NCBI GenBank assembly: GCA_002344785.1
Contig: DDUL01000043.1
Span: 1-37,479 of the forward strand
DNA from: Bdellovibrionaceae bacterium UBA2339
GTDB lineage: Bacteria > Bdellovibrionota > Bdellovibrionia > Bdellovibrionales > JAMPXM01
Direction of reading: 5' to 3'
DNA: 37,479 nt
The notes under the pieces were generated by a model. It was not told the origin of the DNA, did not search any database, and worked only from the letters and a program-made list of their open reading frames with translations. The translations under genes and the position numbers were made by a program. The stretch's first letter is position 1; the number at the start of each line of letters is the position of its first letter. Below, piece after piece: positions 7,554 through 15,858 of the stretch.

Positions 7554-8825
7554 CTAGGGCTTGGTGGCCGGAGTTGCGGTCGTTGCCGGCCCAGACGTCG
7601 GAGAGTTTTCGGAGCTTGGCGATGGCGTGGCGCTGAGAACGGGGGCCGGGCGCGGTGGCTTCAACAATTCCGCGTAAATCGGATAGTGATCGGAAACCCC
7701 GATGCCACTTCGTGCATCAAAGCGCGCCGGACTGCCGTAGTGATTCACCTGATAGCGGTGTTCGTTGGGCACAGTTACGGATTCAGGATCCAAACGCCAG
7801 CCCGTCGTTTCAATGCTCGCGCGGCGGATGAGAATGGAGTCCAGAAAGCTCCACTCTGTCTTCGGATGATAGTAATGAGTCCCGTCACAAGCTTTGCAGC
7901 CCTCGATGTGGGCCACTTGCCATCGCTCGTTGAGGATCTGACGATAATAACCTTTTTCGTTGTCCTCGGCGCGCGTGATGTTGAAGTCGCCACCGGCGAT
8001 GGCCAGAATTTGCGGCGGCAATTCTTTCTCAAGAACATTCAGAAACTCCACGGCCTGCTGGCGAAGATAAGTGGGGTTACCTTGCGAGGGAAAGTGGAGC
8101 GAGTAGACGACCGCCTGTGTGCCGTCCGGCAAAGTGATCGGAACCTCGAGAATGCCACGAGTGAATTTGGCGCCATACTCTCCAGCAGCATCGAGGGCTT
8201 TCATCGGGATGCGATGAATCTTTGGTTCGCGCCACATCGGAAAGCGCGAAACTATGGCCGGGTCGATCCCACGAGGGTCAAAGCTATCGATGAGTTTGGC
8301 GGTCACGTACTTGGCGTTGTCGGGAAGTGAAGCGTTGATTTCTTCGACCAAAAGATCCAGCACGCGCTGATTCTCGACCTCGGGAAGCGTGAGCACATCC
8401 GCTCCGCGCCCCTCATTCACTTGGCGAACGACGGCCTTCAGACGTTCGAGCTTTTTCTTCAGCGAAGGGACGTCCCAATCCGTATCCAGGCACTCGCGAC
8501 GGCGATATTCGCTGTCATTGGCCATACAGCCTTCGCGAATCTTCTTGTCCATTTTGCGACCCAGCGGCAGGTAGGTGAAATCCTTAGTGCCTTCGTCATG
8601 CTCGGTATCGAACAAGTTTTCGACGTTGAACGACATGATGGAGACGCGTTCACCTGGTGCACGTTGTTTTTTGGGCGTCGACGTGCACGAGATCGCCAGC
8701 GAAATCATCGCGACGACACCGAGGCTCGCCATCACCCCGCGCCGAAACATGGCGGAGCGAGTGCCTTGCGTGGCCTCATCTTTAAGAGCAAGAGCGATCA
8801 AGTTGCTGAGATTCTTAAAGTTCAC
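7554..8825 (-). CDS. endonuclease/exonuclease/phosphatase (EEP) family lipoprotein
   Basis: Metal-dependent phosphodiesterase fold (DNase I/exonuclease III-like); the substrate could be a nucleic acid or a phospholipid head group. Motifs in order: Asn67 (MSFNVENLF), Glu149 (TLPEVEN), His244 (SLHFPSQ), Asp280/Asn282 (GGDFN), Asp329 (FLDSIL) and Asp379-His380 (GVSDHYPI). All catalytic positions are present. The signal is MASLGVVAMISLAISC with lipobox Cys47, so the enzyme should act outside the cytoplasm, lipid-anchored. GTG 8825 is preceded by AAAGGA; an internal ATG at residue 26 would give a more typical short signal peptide. A Pro/Thr/Ser-rich tail of about 35 residues ends the protein. An extra cysteine pair (CKACDG) lies near residue 310. 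Confidence 0.85.
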   Translation of the reverse strand: MNFKNLSNLIALALKDEATQGTRSAMFRRGVMASLGVVAMISLAISCTSTPKKQRAPGERVSIMSFNVENLFDTEHDEGTKDFTYLPLGRKMDKKIREGCMANDSEYRRRECLDTDWDVPSLKKKLERLKAVVRQVNEGRGADVLTLPEVENQRVLDLLVEEINASLPDNAKYVTAKLIDSFDPRGIDPAIVSRFPMWREPKIHRIPMKALDAAGEYGAKFTRGILEVPITLPDGTQAVVYSLHFPSQGNPTYLRQQAVEFLNVLEKELPPQILAIAGGDFNITRAEDNEKGYYRQILNERWQVAHIEGCKACDGTHYYHPKTEWSFLDSILIRRASIETTGWRLDPESVTVPNEHRYQVNHYGSPARFDARSGIGVSDHYPIYAELLKPPRPAPVLSATPSPSSENSPTSGPATTATPATKP

Positions 8826-9207
8826 GCGGGAGTCCTTTCAAACTTTTTGTCCGACCGTTATTTCGGCCGATTGTTCGGCCGATTGTTCGGCCGGCGAGGA
8901 GCTCGTGCAGGCTCGCGCGAGCTCATCCACAGCCGATGATCGTGGCTAGCGATAATGTAAGCGCTATAGCGAAGCAACTGCTGCTTTGCGAGCAGCTGCA
9001 CCGATGCGGGCGATTTCGAGGCTCGGACCCAAGATGAGGGCCGGTCCCAGCCTTGCCTTCTTTCAGGGGTTTAGAGCCCTTTCGGAGAGAGAATTGGCCA
9101 GAGGCCAAGGGTCTTTGTCAGTTTCGGGTTGGGGTGTTGTCTTGGTCAGTTTTTGAGCTTGAGAAATGTAGGGCTTCTTGAGAGAAATCCCGGGTTTCGG
9201 AGGTCAT
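8826..9207. other. divergent intergenic region with 12-bp repeats
   Basis: This 382-base gap separates the divergent EEP-fold and barrel genes. It holds TCGGCCGATTGT repeated at 8863-8874 and 8875-8886 plus a partial third copy to 8893, and a small dyad TTGGCC-AGA-GGCCAA at 9094-9108. The promoters of both genes should lie here, but no convincing -35/-10 pair was identified. Confidence 0.55.
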
Positions 9208-10194
9208 ATGCGCCGCATTGCCATGCTGACAGTTTTCGCCGGATTCCAGATCTGTCTTCAGCTTTGGCTTCAGCTGTGGGTGAGTGCGCCGGCCTTCGCG
9301 CAATCCGAAGCCATCATGGAAGCTGAAGCGGATCGAGCGCAAGGTCTGAACTCCGCGACGCCGACTACGGCCTCCATCAACACGTCGGCCGAGGGGCTCT
9401 CCAAAGCGCGGCTTTGGTTCAATGAGGCCCGCCGGAATTTTTCTTCGGGCTTCTTCAACTTTGCCACCGCGCCCATGAAGTACACGAACCTCGGTGGCGG
9501 CCAAGTCTTCACCTACAACTATCTGTCTCTCGAATACCGATTGGGTCGCCAACAGAAGATCTCGTTTCGGCCTGTGTTCATGTACGCGTTTGCGGGTACC
9601 GATGATCGAGGCTTTTATCGCGATGAGAGCTTTCAGTGGGGCGATGCCTTCATCAATTACACGCACTACGACCTCTTCAACCTGCCCTTTGATTTTGACG
9701 TGATCTCGCAGTTGAAGGTCTACGCTCCGACCGGAAATTCCAGCCGAGATCGCGGTATGCTGACGCGCATCCGGCCCTACTTCATCGCCAGCCGCGTGAT
9801 GGCGCCACGTTGGTCGCTGAATTTGCACTTTCAGCCCGACTACTACATCAATGAGCGCACTTCGTATTTGAATGAGCGTGGTTTTGTTTACACCAATCGT
9901 CACTATGGTTACGAGGCCTTCGCCGAAGTGAACTACCGAATCAATCGCTACTTTGCTGCGGCCGGAAGCTTTGGCCACGATCAGATGTGGAGTCATCCTT
10001 CTGTTGCCAATGGGCAGAGTGAGTTTCGCAATGAAGAATTGCGCGCCGATGCCTCGGTTTCAGTTTTCTACAAGGGCTTGATTTCCGCTGTCGGTGTTTC
10101 GCAAAAGCATGATGTGTTGCGACCGCGACGTGGTTTGCGCGTGTTTCACGACGAAGAAACTTCGTACTACGTTCGATCCTTCTACAGATTCTAA
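9208..10194 (+). CDS. outer-membrane beta-barrel protein of unknown function
   Basis: ATG 9208 sits five bases after GGAGG; the frame is open further upstream to a TTG at 9178, but that start has no comparable ribosome site. A signal peptide (about residues 1-31, ending APAFA before QSEA) is followed by about 297 residues of alternating, aromatic-rich sequence ending in SFYRF. The terminal Phe marks an outer-membrane barrel, probably of 10-14 strands. No family name is recognised. The signal peptide contains a duplicated LQLW coded by a 12-bp repeat (9256-9279). It is divergent from the EEP gene and convergent with the RND operon, separated from the latter by a terminator. Confidence 0.75.
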   Translation: MRRIAMLTVFAGFQICLQLWLQLWVSAPAFAQSEAIMEAEADRAQGLNSATPTTASINTSAEGLSKARLWFNEARRNFSSGFFNFATAPMKYTNLGGGQVFTYNYLSLEYRLGRQQKISFRPVFMYAFAGTDDRGFYRDESFQWGDAFINYTHYDLFNLPFDFDVISQLKVYAPTGNSSRDRGMLTRIRPYFIASRVMAPRWSLNLHFQPDYYINERTSYLNERGFVYTNRHYGYEAFAEVNYRINRYFAAAGSFGHDQMWSHPSVANGQSEFRNEELRADASVSVFYKGLISAVGVSQKHDVLRPRRGLRVFHDEETSYYVRSFYRF

Positions 10195-10223
10195 GCTTCA
10201 AAATCCTACATACATGGGTGCAG

Positions 10224-10266
10224 TGGCCCCCGAGTCACCGTGGACTCGGGGTTCAGCCATTTTTTT
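10224..10266 (+). terminator. terminator between the barrel gene and the RND operon
   Basis: CCCCGAGTC (10228-10236) pairs exactly with GACTCGGGG (10243-10251) over a 6-nt loop. Outer bases TGGC (10224-10227) and GCCA (10256-10259) can extend the stem across a small bulge, and seven T follow (10260-10266). Orientation suits the forward barrel gene; the hairpin alone could also stop the reverse RND transcript. Confidence 0.75.
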
Positions 10267-10269
10267 GTG

Positions 10270-13200
10270 TTAACGAATGCGATCTTGGGGTTGCGCATGT
10301 GCATGCGGTGGTGAAGCTTCGTGGCCCGAGGCTTTGTGGCCTGTGGCCTCGGGCGTGTGATCGCGTTCCGGCATGAAGATGTTCTTGAGCTTGTCGGACG
10401 ACCAAACGCGGAAGCGATCGATGTAGGCGTACGCCGCAGGTACCACGATCAGCGTGAGCAAAGTCGATGACACCAAACCGCCGATGATCGCCCAACCCAT
10501 CGAGGTGCGCTGTTTGGAGGCCTCGTTCAGTCCAATCGCAATCGGAACCGTACCGGCGATCAGCGCCATCGTGGTCATGAGAATGGGGCGCAAGCGAGTG
10601 CGGCCGGCCTTGATCATGGCTTCACTTCGATCCATGCCTTCGCGAATCAACTGATTGGCGTAATCGACGAGGAGAATGGAGTTCTTGGATGCGATTCCAA
10701 GTAGCATCACTAAGCCGATCATCGAAAAGAGATTCATGGTTTCTTGGCCGATGAACAGTCCAACAAAGGCTCCGCAGATCGCCAGTGGAAGCGCCAACAT
10801 GATGGTGAAAGGTGTGACGAAGGATTCATAGAGTGAAGCCAGCACGAGGAAAATGAAGATCACTCCCGCGCCCATGGCAAAGGCCATCGACTGTCCAAGC
10901 TCGGCGAAGTTTTCGGCTTGGCCGATGAACTGAAAGCGCATGTCTTTGGGAAGTTGAATGTCGTTTTTCATCATCTTCTCGACATCCTGAAGAATCGTCG
11001 CCAGGCCAGCGCCAGGCGCGATGTCGGCGGTGATTTGCACGGACTTCATGCGGTCCATGCGATTGATGGCGCTGGGGCCTGTGGCCTCGACAGGGGCGGC
11101 AACGCTCGCAAGTCGAATGAGACTTTGGTTGAGATTGGGCACGAAAGTTTCACTGAAGGCGGCTTTCAGATCGCGCTGATCATCGCGAAGTCGGACGCGA
11201 ATATCATATTCGATGCCTTTTTCGCGATACTTCGCCGGCACCACGCCTTCGATCTGTGTGCGCAACTCTTGGCCGATCGATGCCGTCGACATTCCGAGCA
11301 TCTGCGCGCGAGCGCGATCGGGGACCACCTGAAACTCAGGTTTTCCCGTGCGGAAATTGATGTCGGCATCCAGGAGCGCTTTGTAATCGCGAATCTTGGC
11401 CAGAGCGGCGAGGCTCAGCTCTTCAAGTTGTTTTTGATCTGTGCCTTGGATGACCAGAATGAAGGGCCGTTGGCCTCCGCCGACGGCGTCGTAGTCTTTC
11501 ACCTTCGGCTTAGCGTGGGCGAAGACTTGCAGTTGATCGCGCAGCCGAGCTTTGAACTGACTGGTGTTGACGTCGCGTTGTGCGCGCGGCACGAGCTTCA
11601 CATAGAGATCTGCGTAATTGGGGTCACCCTCGCGTGAGCCAACGGTCAAAGCGGCGACTTCCACTTCGGGATTCTCGCGAACCTTTCGATCGACATCCAG
11701 AGCGAGCTTGGACATGGCTTCGAGATTCGTGCCCGGTGGCAGGTCAACACTGACGACAAATTCGCCAGCGTCTTGTGTCGGCAAAAAAGTGAAGGGAACA
11801 AACTTCGCCAAGCCCATGCAAAGCAGGAAGATGACGAATGATGTGGCGAGCGAGGCCAAGGGCCGTCGTAGGACAAGTCGCAGGAGGCGTTCATACCGAT
11901 CTTCAAGTCGATCTTGAAAATTCGAAAAGCCCTTGAGCATGCGGCCGACACTTCGATCGTAGAGGGAATTGCCTTCGCCGGGTTTCTTGTGGGTGCGACC
12001 TGCAAAATAAGCCGAGAGCATCGGTGCCATGGTGAGGGCGTCAAAGAGCGAAATCGCCATCGCAAAACACACCGTCAGACCAAATTGCTTGAAGAACTGC
12101 CCGACCACGCCGCTGAGGAATCCAAGTGGACCGAAGACGGCGATGACGGCCAAAGTGGTCGCGATCACGGCCAGGCGAACTTCGTTGGTGCCTTCGCGCG
12201 CAGCTTGCATCGGCGACTTTCCCATTTCCATATGTCGGAAGATGTTCTCGCGTACGACAATGGCGTCGTCGATCAAAAGCCCGACGGAAAGCGAAAGGGC
12301 CAAGAGCGTCATGATGTTGATGGTGAAGCCGCTGATGGCCATCAAGATGAAGGCGCCGATCAGTGAGTTGGGTAGGGCCAGACCTGTGATGATGGTGGAG
12401 CGGCCGTTAGCCAAGAAGAAGAACACGGTGACCACGGCAAGTAGGACACCGATCAAGATCGACTCTTGCACGTCGAAGATGTTGTTGCGAATCCAAATCG
12501 ATCCGTCGCGAACGATGGTGAGCTTGGGCGCGCCATCTTCTTTGGCCAGTTCCGCATTGGCCTTGTTGATCGCGGCGATCGCGCCATCGGCGACGCGAAT
12601 GGTATTGGCTCCGGACTGACGGAAGATGTAGAGAAACAACGATTTTTCGCCATTTAAGAATGCGCGTGAATTTTCATCCGCGAGCGTGTCTTGAATCTTG
12701 GCCACATCGGCGATTCTCACCGGAACATCGTTGCCAAAGAAATTGAGCACGAGATTTTCAATGTCTTGAAAGGATTTGAACTGACCGACAGTTCGGAAAA
12801 TCGTCTCGGTTTCGCCCTCAGACTTTTTCCCTGACGGAATGTCGTTGCCGGCTCCGGCGAGTCGGGCGGCGACGAGGCTAGCGGAAAGCTCGCGTTCTTT
12901 GAGTTTGCGCCGATCCAGTTGCACTTGCACTTCGCGCTTTCGTCCACCAAGGATTTCCACCAGTCCGATCTGCGGGACCTGTTCAATCTTTGGCTTAATG
13001 CGCTCGTTGACCAGATCATAGAGTTGGCCTTCCGGCAGTTGCGCGCTCACGCCGACAATCAACACGGGTTGGTCAGCAGGGTCGATTCGGCGGATGACCG
13101 GCTCGCGAATGTCCGTCGGTAGTTTGCGTTTTGTGGCGCCGACGCGATCGCGGACTTGTTGCTCGGCGTACTTCACGTCGGTTTCGAGTGTGAACTCGGC

Positions 13201-13476
13201 AATCACCACCGAAAGACCTTCGCGGTTCTGCGACGACAGGCGTTTGATGCCAGAAAGAGTTGAGAGTTCGTCTTCGATGGGCTTGGACACCAAGGTTTCA
13301 ACCTCGGCAGGTCCTGCGCCGGGATAGGGCGTGCTCACCGTGACAACGGGAAATGTGACATCCGGAAAAAGGTCGACACCCATTCGCGACATGGCGCCGA
13401 GGCCGACCACAAGAGTGAGGATCACCACGCAAGTTAAGAATATAGGGCGGCGAATGGAGAGTTCGGAGAGATCCAT
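10270..13476 (-). CDS. RND efflux pump, HAE1/AcrB-type inner-membrane transporter
   Basis: Proton-driven exporter subunit that would form a trimer and extrude drugs, dyes, lipids or similar molecules through a TolC-type channel. Length (1068 residues) and architecture match the family: one N-terminal helix (SIRRPIFLTCVVILTLVVGL), a large porter loop, helices 2-6, a second porter loop, and helices 8-12. Proton-relay residues are visible: Asp403-Asp404 in LLIDDAIVV and Lys931 in GIASKNSILL, which places it in the HAE group. The C-terminal tail after FMPERD is His-rich (GHKASGHEASPPHAHA). ATG 13476 follows GGAG, three bases after the TolC stop, so the two genes are cotranscribed. No membrane-fusion (adaptor) gene is in the operon. 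Confidence 0.95.
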   Translation of the reverse strand: MDLSELSIRRPIFLTCVVILTLVVGLGAMSRMGVDLFPDVTFPVVTVSTPYPGAGPAEVETLVSKPIEDELSTLSGIKRLSSQNREGLSVVIAEFTLETDVKYAEQQVRDRVGATKRKLPTDIREPVIRRIDPADQPVLIVGVSAQLPEGQLYDLVNERIKPKIEQVPQIGLVEILGGRKREVQVQLDRRKLKERELSASLVAARLAGAGNDIPSGKKSEGETETIFRTVGQFKSFQDIENLVLNFFGNDVPVRIADVAKIQDTLADENSRAFLNGEKSLFLYIFRQSGANTIRVADGAIAAINKANAELAKEDGAPKLTIVRDGSIWIRNNIFDVQESILIGVLLAVVTVFFFLANGRSTIITGLALPNSLIGAFILMAISGFTINIMTLLALSLSVGLLIDDAIVVRENIFRHMEMGKSPMQAAREGTNEVRLAVIATTLAVIAVFGPLGFLSGVVGQFFKQFGLTVCFAMAISLFDALTMAPMLSAYFAGRTHKKPGEGNSLYDRSVGRMLKGFSNFQDRLEDRYERLLRLVLRRPLASLATSFVIFLLCMGLAKFVPFTFLPTQDAGEFVVSVDLPPGTNLEAMSKLALDVDRKVRENPEVEVAALTVGSREGDPNYADLYVKLVPRAQRDVNTSQFKARLRDQLQVFAHAKPKVKDYDAVGGGQRPFILVIQGTDQKQLEELSLAALAKIRDYKALLDADINFRTGKPEFQVVPDRARAQMLGMSTASIGQELRTQIEGVVPAKYREKGIEYDIRVRLRDDQRDLKAAFSETFVPNLNQSLIRLASVAAPVEATGPSAINRMDRMKSVQITADIAPGAGLATILQDVEKMMKNDIQLPKDMRFQFIGQAENFAELGQSMAFAMGAGVIFIFLVLASLYESFVTPFTIMLALPLAICGAFVGLFIGQETMNLFSMIGLVMLLGIASKNSILLVDYANQLIREGMDRSEAMIKAGRTRLRPILMTTMALIAGTVPIAIGLNEASKQRTSMGWAIIGGLVSSTLLTLIVVPAAYAYIDRFRVWSSDKLKNIFMPERDHTPEATGHKASGHEASPPHAHAQPQDRIR

Positions 13477-13479
13477 GAG

Positions 13480-14940
13480 TTACTCCTGCTCCGGAATGGA
13501 TTCGGCTTTGGGTCCGTAGAGCTTCATTTGGGCGTATAGGCTGAGGGCTTCGGCCAGGCTGCGAAGGCGTCCCAGCTGAGTCTGCTGATATTCAGTTTCA
13601 AATTGAATGACCTGAGCCAAGACGGCGCGACCGACGCGATGTCGGCCGCGTTCGTGTTCGAGCTTGGTTTTTTGGGCTCGCTCAAGATCTTCGAAGAGCA
13701 AAGCTCTCTGCTTTGCGGTTTGATAGCGAGCCGAAAGTTCTGACCAATCTCGCTCTTCTTCTTGTGTGCGTCGGCGCAACTGTTCACGAGCGGCCTGCGC
13801 TTCAAGCGCCCAGCCTTTTTGAGTTTGCGAAGCTTGTGCGAGATCCAGGGGAAATTGCAGTCGCAGGCCGACGGTTTGCGTGGGCTTATCGGTTCGCCAG
13901 GAGTCGGCCAGTGCGTCGGACGAAGTTGCGCGAAGGGGAGAGTTCCATGCGTATTGACCAAAGAGTTCAAATTGCGGACGAGTGCGCTCGCGGGCGGCTA
14001 GGGCCTGTAGCTCGGCGGCCTGGGCTTGCAAGCTGAGCGCTTCGATCTCGGATCGTGAGTGCGTGCGAGTGAGACTCTTCCATTTTTGAATTCGTGCGGC
14101 ATTGATTTCTGAGAGGGTTTCATGGACCAAGTCATCATTTCGTCCGCGAGCGAGATTGAAATTCAATCGCGCCGATCTTTCGTCGTCGTCGGCCTGGAGC
14201 ATTTCGAGTTGGCGTGCTTTGAGTTGGGCGTCGGATTGCAATTGCTCGGTGCGATCCGAGAGATTCAGTCGCACGCGACGAGTGGTCCATTCGTGCATGG
14301 CTTGAGCGCGGGCGAGAGCGTCTTGCGCGACTTTCTTCGCCTCACGTGCAAGCGCCAGCCGCCAGTACAAAATTTCGGCTTCGAGCAGTGCCCCTTCGCG
14401 CTGGGCCTCTTGGCCTTTGGCTTTGGCTTGGCCCGCCGTGACGGCGGCGTCGATTTGATTCGAGGTCTCGCGTCCGCCCCAATTGCGAAGTAGGGGGAGA
14501 GTCGCTTCAATGGCAGGTCGAGCTTCAAAGAATTTGGGGCGAATGCCGACGTAGTTGGACTCGGTGTACTGGTAACTGAGTTTAGTTTGGAGACCAAATC
14601 GGAATTGTTGGCTGATGCCAGCTCCGATCGCCGTCGTGTCGATGCGTTCGTAGTTAAAAAACGGCGATGGCTTGGCCTCGGAGTTCAAGGCCGCACTGGC
14701 AAAGAAGTGAGGTTTCACACCTAGCTCGGCTTCTTCGGCCGTCGCGCGTGCCGCCTGAGCACCGATCTCGGCGGCTTTGTAGGCCGGGCTCTGGCTCTGC
14801 ACCTCACGGAGATAGGATTCAAGATCAAGGTTGGCGCCTTGCTTGGCTTGTGCGGCCACGGGTGGGCTGGGCAGCATCACCGTCAGGTGTGCACAGAACA
14901 GCAAGAGTGCCAGCCTATGAAGTTTGATTTTCGCGCTCAT
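13480..14940 (-). CDS. TolC-family outer-membrane efflux channel protein
   Basis: Outer-membrane exit duct for the neighbouring RND pump. A signal peptide (LALLLFCAHLTVMLPSPPVAAQA) is followed by two long alpha-helical repeats typical of the OEP family, rich in Ala, Glu, Gln and Arg, for example ESYLREVQSQSPAYKAAE at the mature N-terminus and heptad-rich segments around residues 280-320 and 375-460. Beta-barrel segments lie between them (FRFGLQTKLSYQYTES and FELFGQYAWNS). The length (486) is usual for the family. The ATG at 14938-14940 overlaps the TGA of the TetR gene by 4 nt, which implies translational coupling. The specific substrate is not readable. Confidence 0.9.
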   Translation of the reverse strand: MSAKIKLHRLALLLFCAHLTVMLPSPPVAAQAKQGANLDLESYLREVQSQSPAYKAAEIGAQAARATAEEAELGVKPHFFASAALNSEAKPSPFFNYERIDTTAIGAGISQQFRFGLQTKLSYQYTESNYVGIRPKFFEARPAIEATLPLLRNWGGRETSNQIDAAVTAGQAKAKGQEAQREGALLEAEILYWRLALAREAKKVAQDALARAQAMHEWTTRRVRLNLSDRTEQLQSDAQLKARQLEMLQADDDERSARLNFNLARGRNDDLVHETLSEINAARIQKWKSLTRTHSRSEIEALSLQAQAAELQALAARERTRPQFELFGQYAWNSPLRATSSDALADSWRTDKPTQTVGLRLQFPLDLAQASQTQKGWALEAQAAREQLRRRTQEEERDWSELSARYQTAKQRALLFEDLERAQKTKLEHERGRHRVGRAVLAQVIQFETEYQQTQLGRLRSLAEALSLYAQMKLYGPKAESIPEQE

Positions 14941-15626
14941 GCTTTGCTCCGATCCGTACTGGCGGGCCTGGGACGAAGGCCAAACTCGAGCAGATCGAGC
15001 CAGGTCTCGATGAAGTCTTCGCGGTATTTTTTGTCGGAGATGGAGTCGCGTCCAAGGAGCAGGCGCTTTTTTTCGGCCTTCAAAAATTCGATCAAGGAGC
15101 CGAAGACCAGAGACGTGGTGATTTCAAGTCGTCGTGGCTTGCCGATGAGTTTGATCTTCTCGGCGTGTCGTAAAAAATTTTCGAGTCGTAAGAACAACTG
15201 AAAGAAGACGTCCTTGAAAATCTCAGTCGCCACGGGCTGGCCCATGTCGATGTCGCGATGAATGATGGTGCAGAGATCAGGTTCGCGCAGATGCACGTCG
15301 ATCATTTCCTCGGCGAACATCCTGAGGCGAAGGCGAAATTCATCTTGCGACTTGGGCTCGCAAAGAATGCGATCCATAGCTTCCATGCGACTTTGCGCGA
15401 AGTTCAAGATGCAGGCGCGGTAGAGGCCTTCTTTGCCACCGAAGTAGTAGCTGATCAGACTGACGTTGACGTTGGCGGCTTCCGCCAACTCCTTCACTGT
15501 GGCCGCATCGTAGCCGCGATTGGCGAAGATGGGTTTGGCCACTTCGAGAAGGGCTTGGCGCGAATCGAGTTTGTCGTCGGCTTTGGATTGAGGGGCTTGA
15601 GTCTCTGTGTTTTTTTGAGCGTTCAT
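14937..15626 (-). CDS. TetR-family transcriptional regulator of the RND operon
   Basis: N-terminal helix-turn-helix at about residues 22-68, with the typical run TVKELAEAANVNVSLISYYF (43-62) followed by GGKEGLY. The C-terminal helical ligand-binding domain is of the kind seen in regulators of efflux genes. It is the first gene of a three-gene operon and overlaps TolC by 4 nt, so it most likely represses its own operon and responds to a pump substrate. Two dyads lie 33-85 bases upstream of its start and are candidate operators. The Shine-Dalgarno (GATGAAG) is weak, consistent with low expression. Confidence 0.9.
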   Translation of the reverse strand: MNAQKNTETQAPQSKADDKLDSRQALLEVAKPIFANRGYDAATVKELAEAANVNVSLISYYFGGKEGLYRACILNFAQSRMEAMDRILCEPKSQDEFRLRLRMFAEEMIDVHLREPDLCTIIHRDIDMGQPVATEIFKDVFFQLFLRLENFLRHAEKIKLIGKPRRLEITTSLVFGSLIEFLKAEKKRLLLGRDSISDKKYREDFIETWLDLLEFGLRPRPASTDRSKA

Positions 15627-15658
15627 GCTTCATCATCATCGGACGAAGCTTTGAAAAA

Positions 15659-15711
15659 TTCAAATGAACGTTTGAAAAACTTGAACAGTGTTTTAAATTG
15701 AGAAAACTCAA
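15659..15711 (-). promoter_or_regulatory. two dyads upstream of the TetR gene, candidate operators
   Basis: TTCAAA-N6-TTTGAA at 15659-15676 and TTGAG-AAAA-CTCAA at 15698-15711 are exact inverted repeats in an AT-rich stretch upstream of the TetR-TolC-RND operon. Position and symmetry fit binding of a TetR dimer and autoregulation. Confidence 0.55.
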
Positions 15712-15858
15712 GCCCCAGGCCGGCGTCAGTCTTTGCCTGTAAGGTATGGAAAGTACGGAATAAAACGAAGATGCCGTTTGGGTCTTAGAAGGCCGGGAGG
15801 GAGGGTCGAGGTCGCTCGAGGTCACCTCATCCGAGATGAGCACTCCAGCGAGCCGTCT

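Noticed and set aside
7479..8330. 283-residue open frame antisense to the EEP-fold gene
   Set aside because: The reverse gene carries all catalytic motifs in order; this frame has none and crosses the terminator.
8923..9108. Reverse 61-residue frame ending in a lipobox-like ATIIGCG
   Set aside because: The frame stops directly after the Cys, so it would be a signal peptide without a protein; no ribosome site.
9118..9996. 292-residue open frame antisense to the second barrel gene
   Set aside because: It covers the same bases as a gene with signal peptide, strong ribosome site and terminal Phe; composition is that of a shadow frame and no ribosome site or domain is seen.
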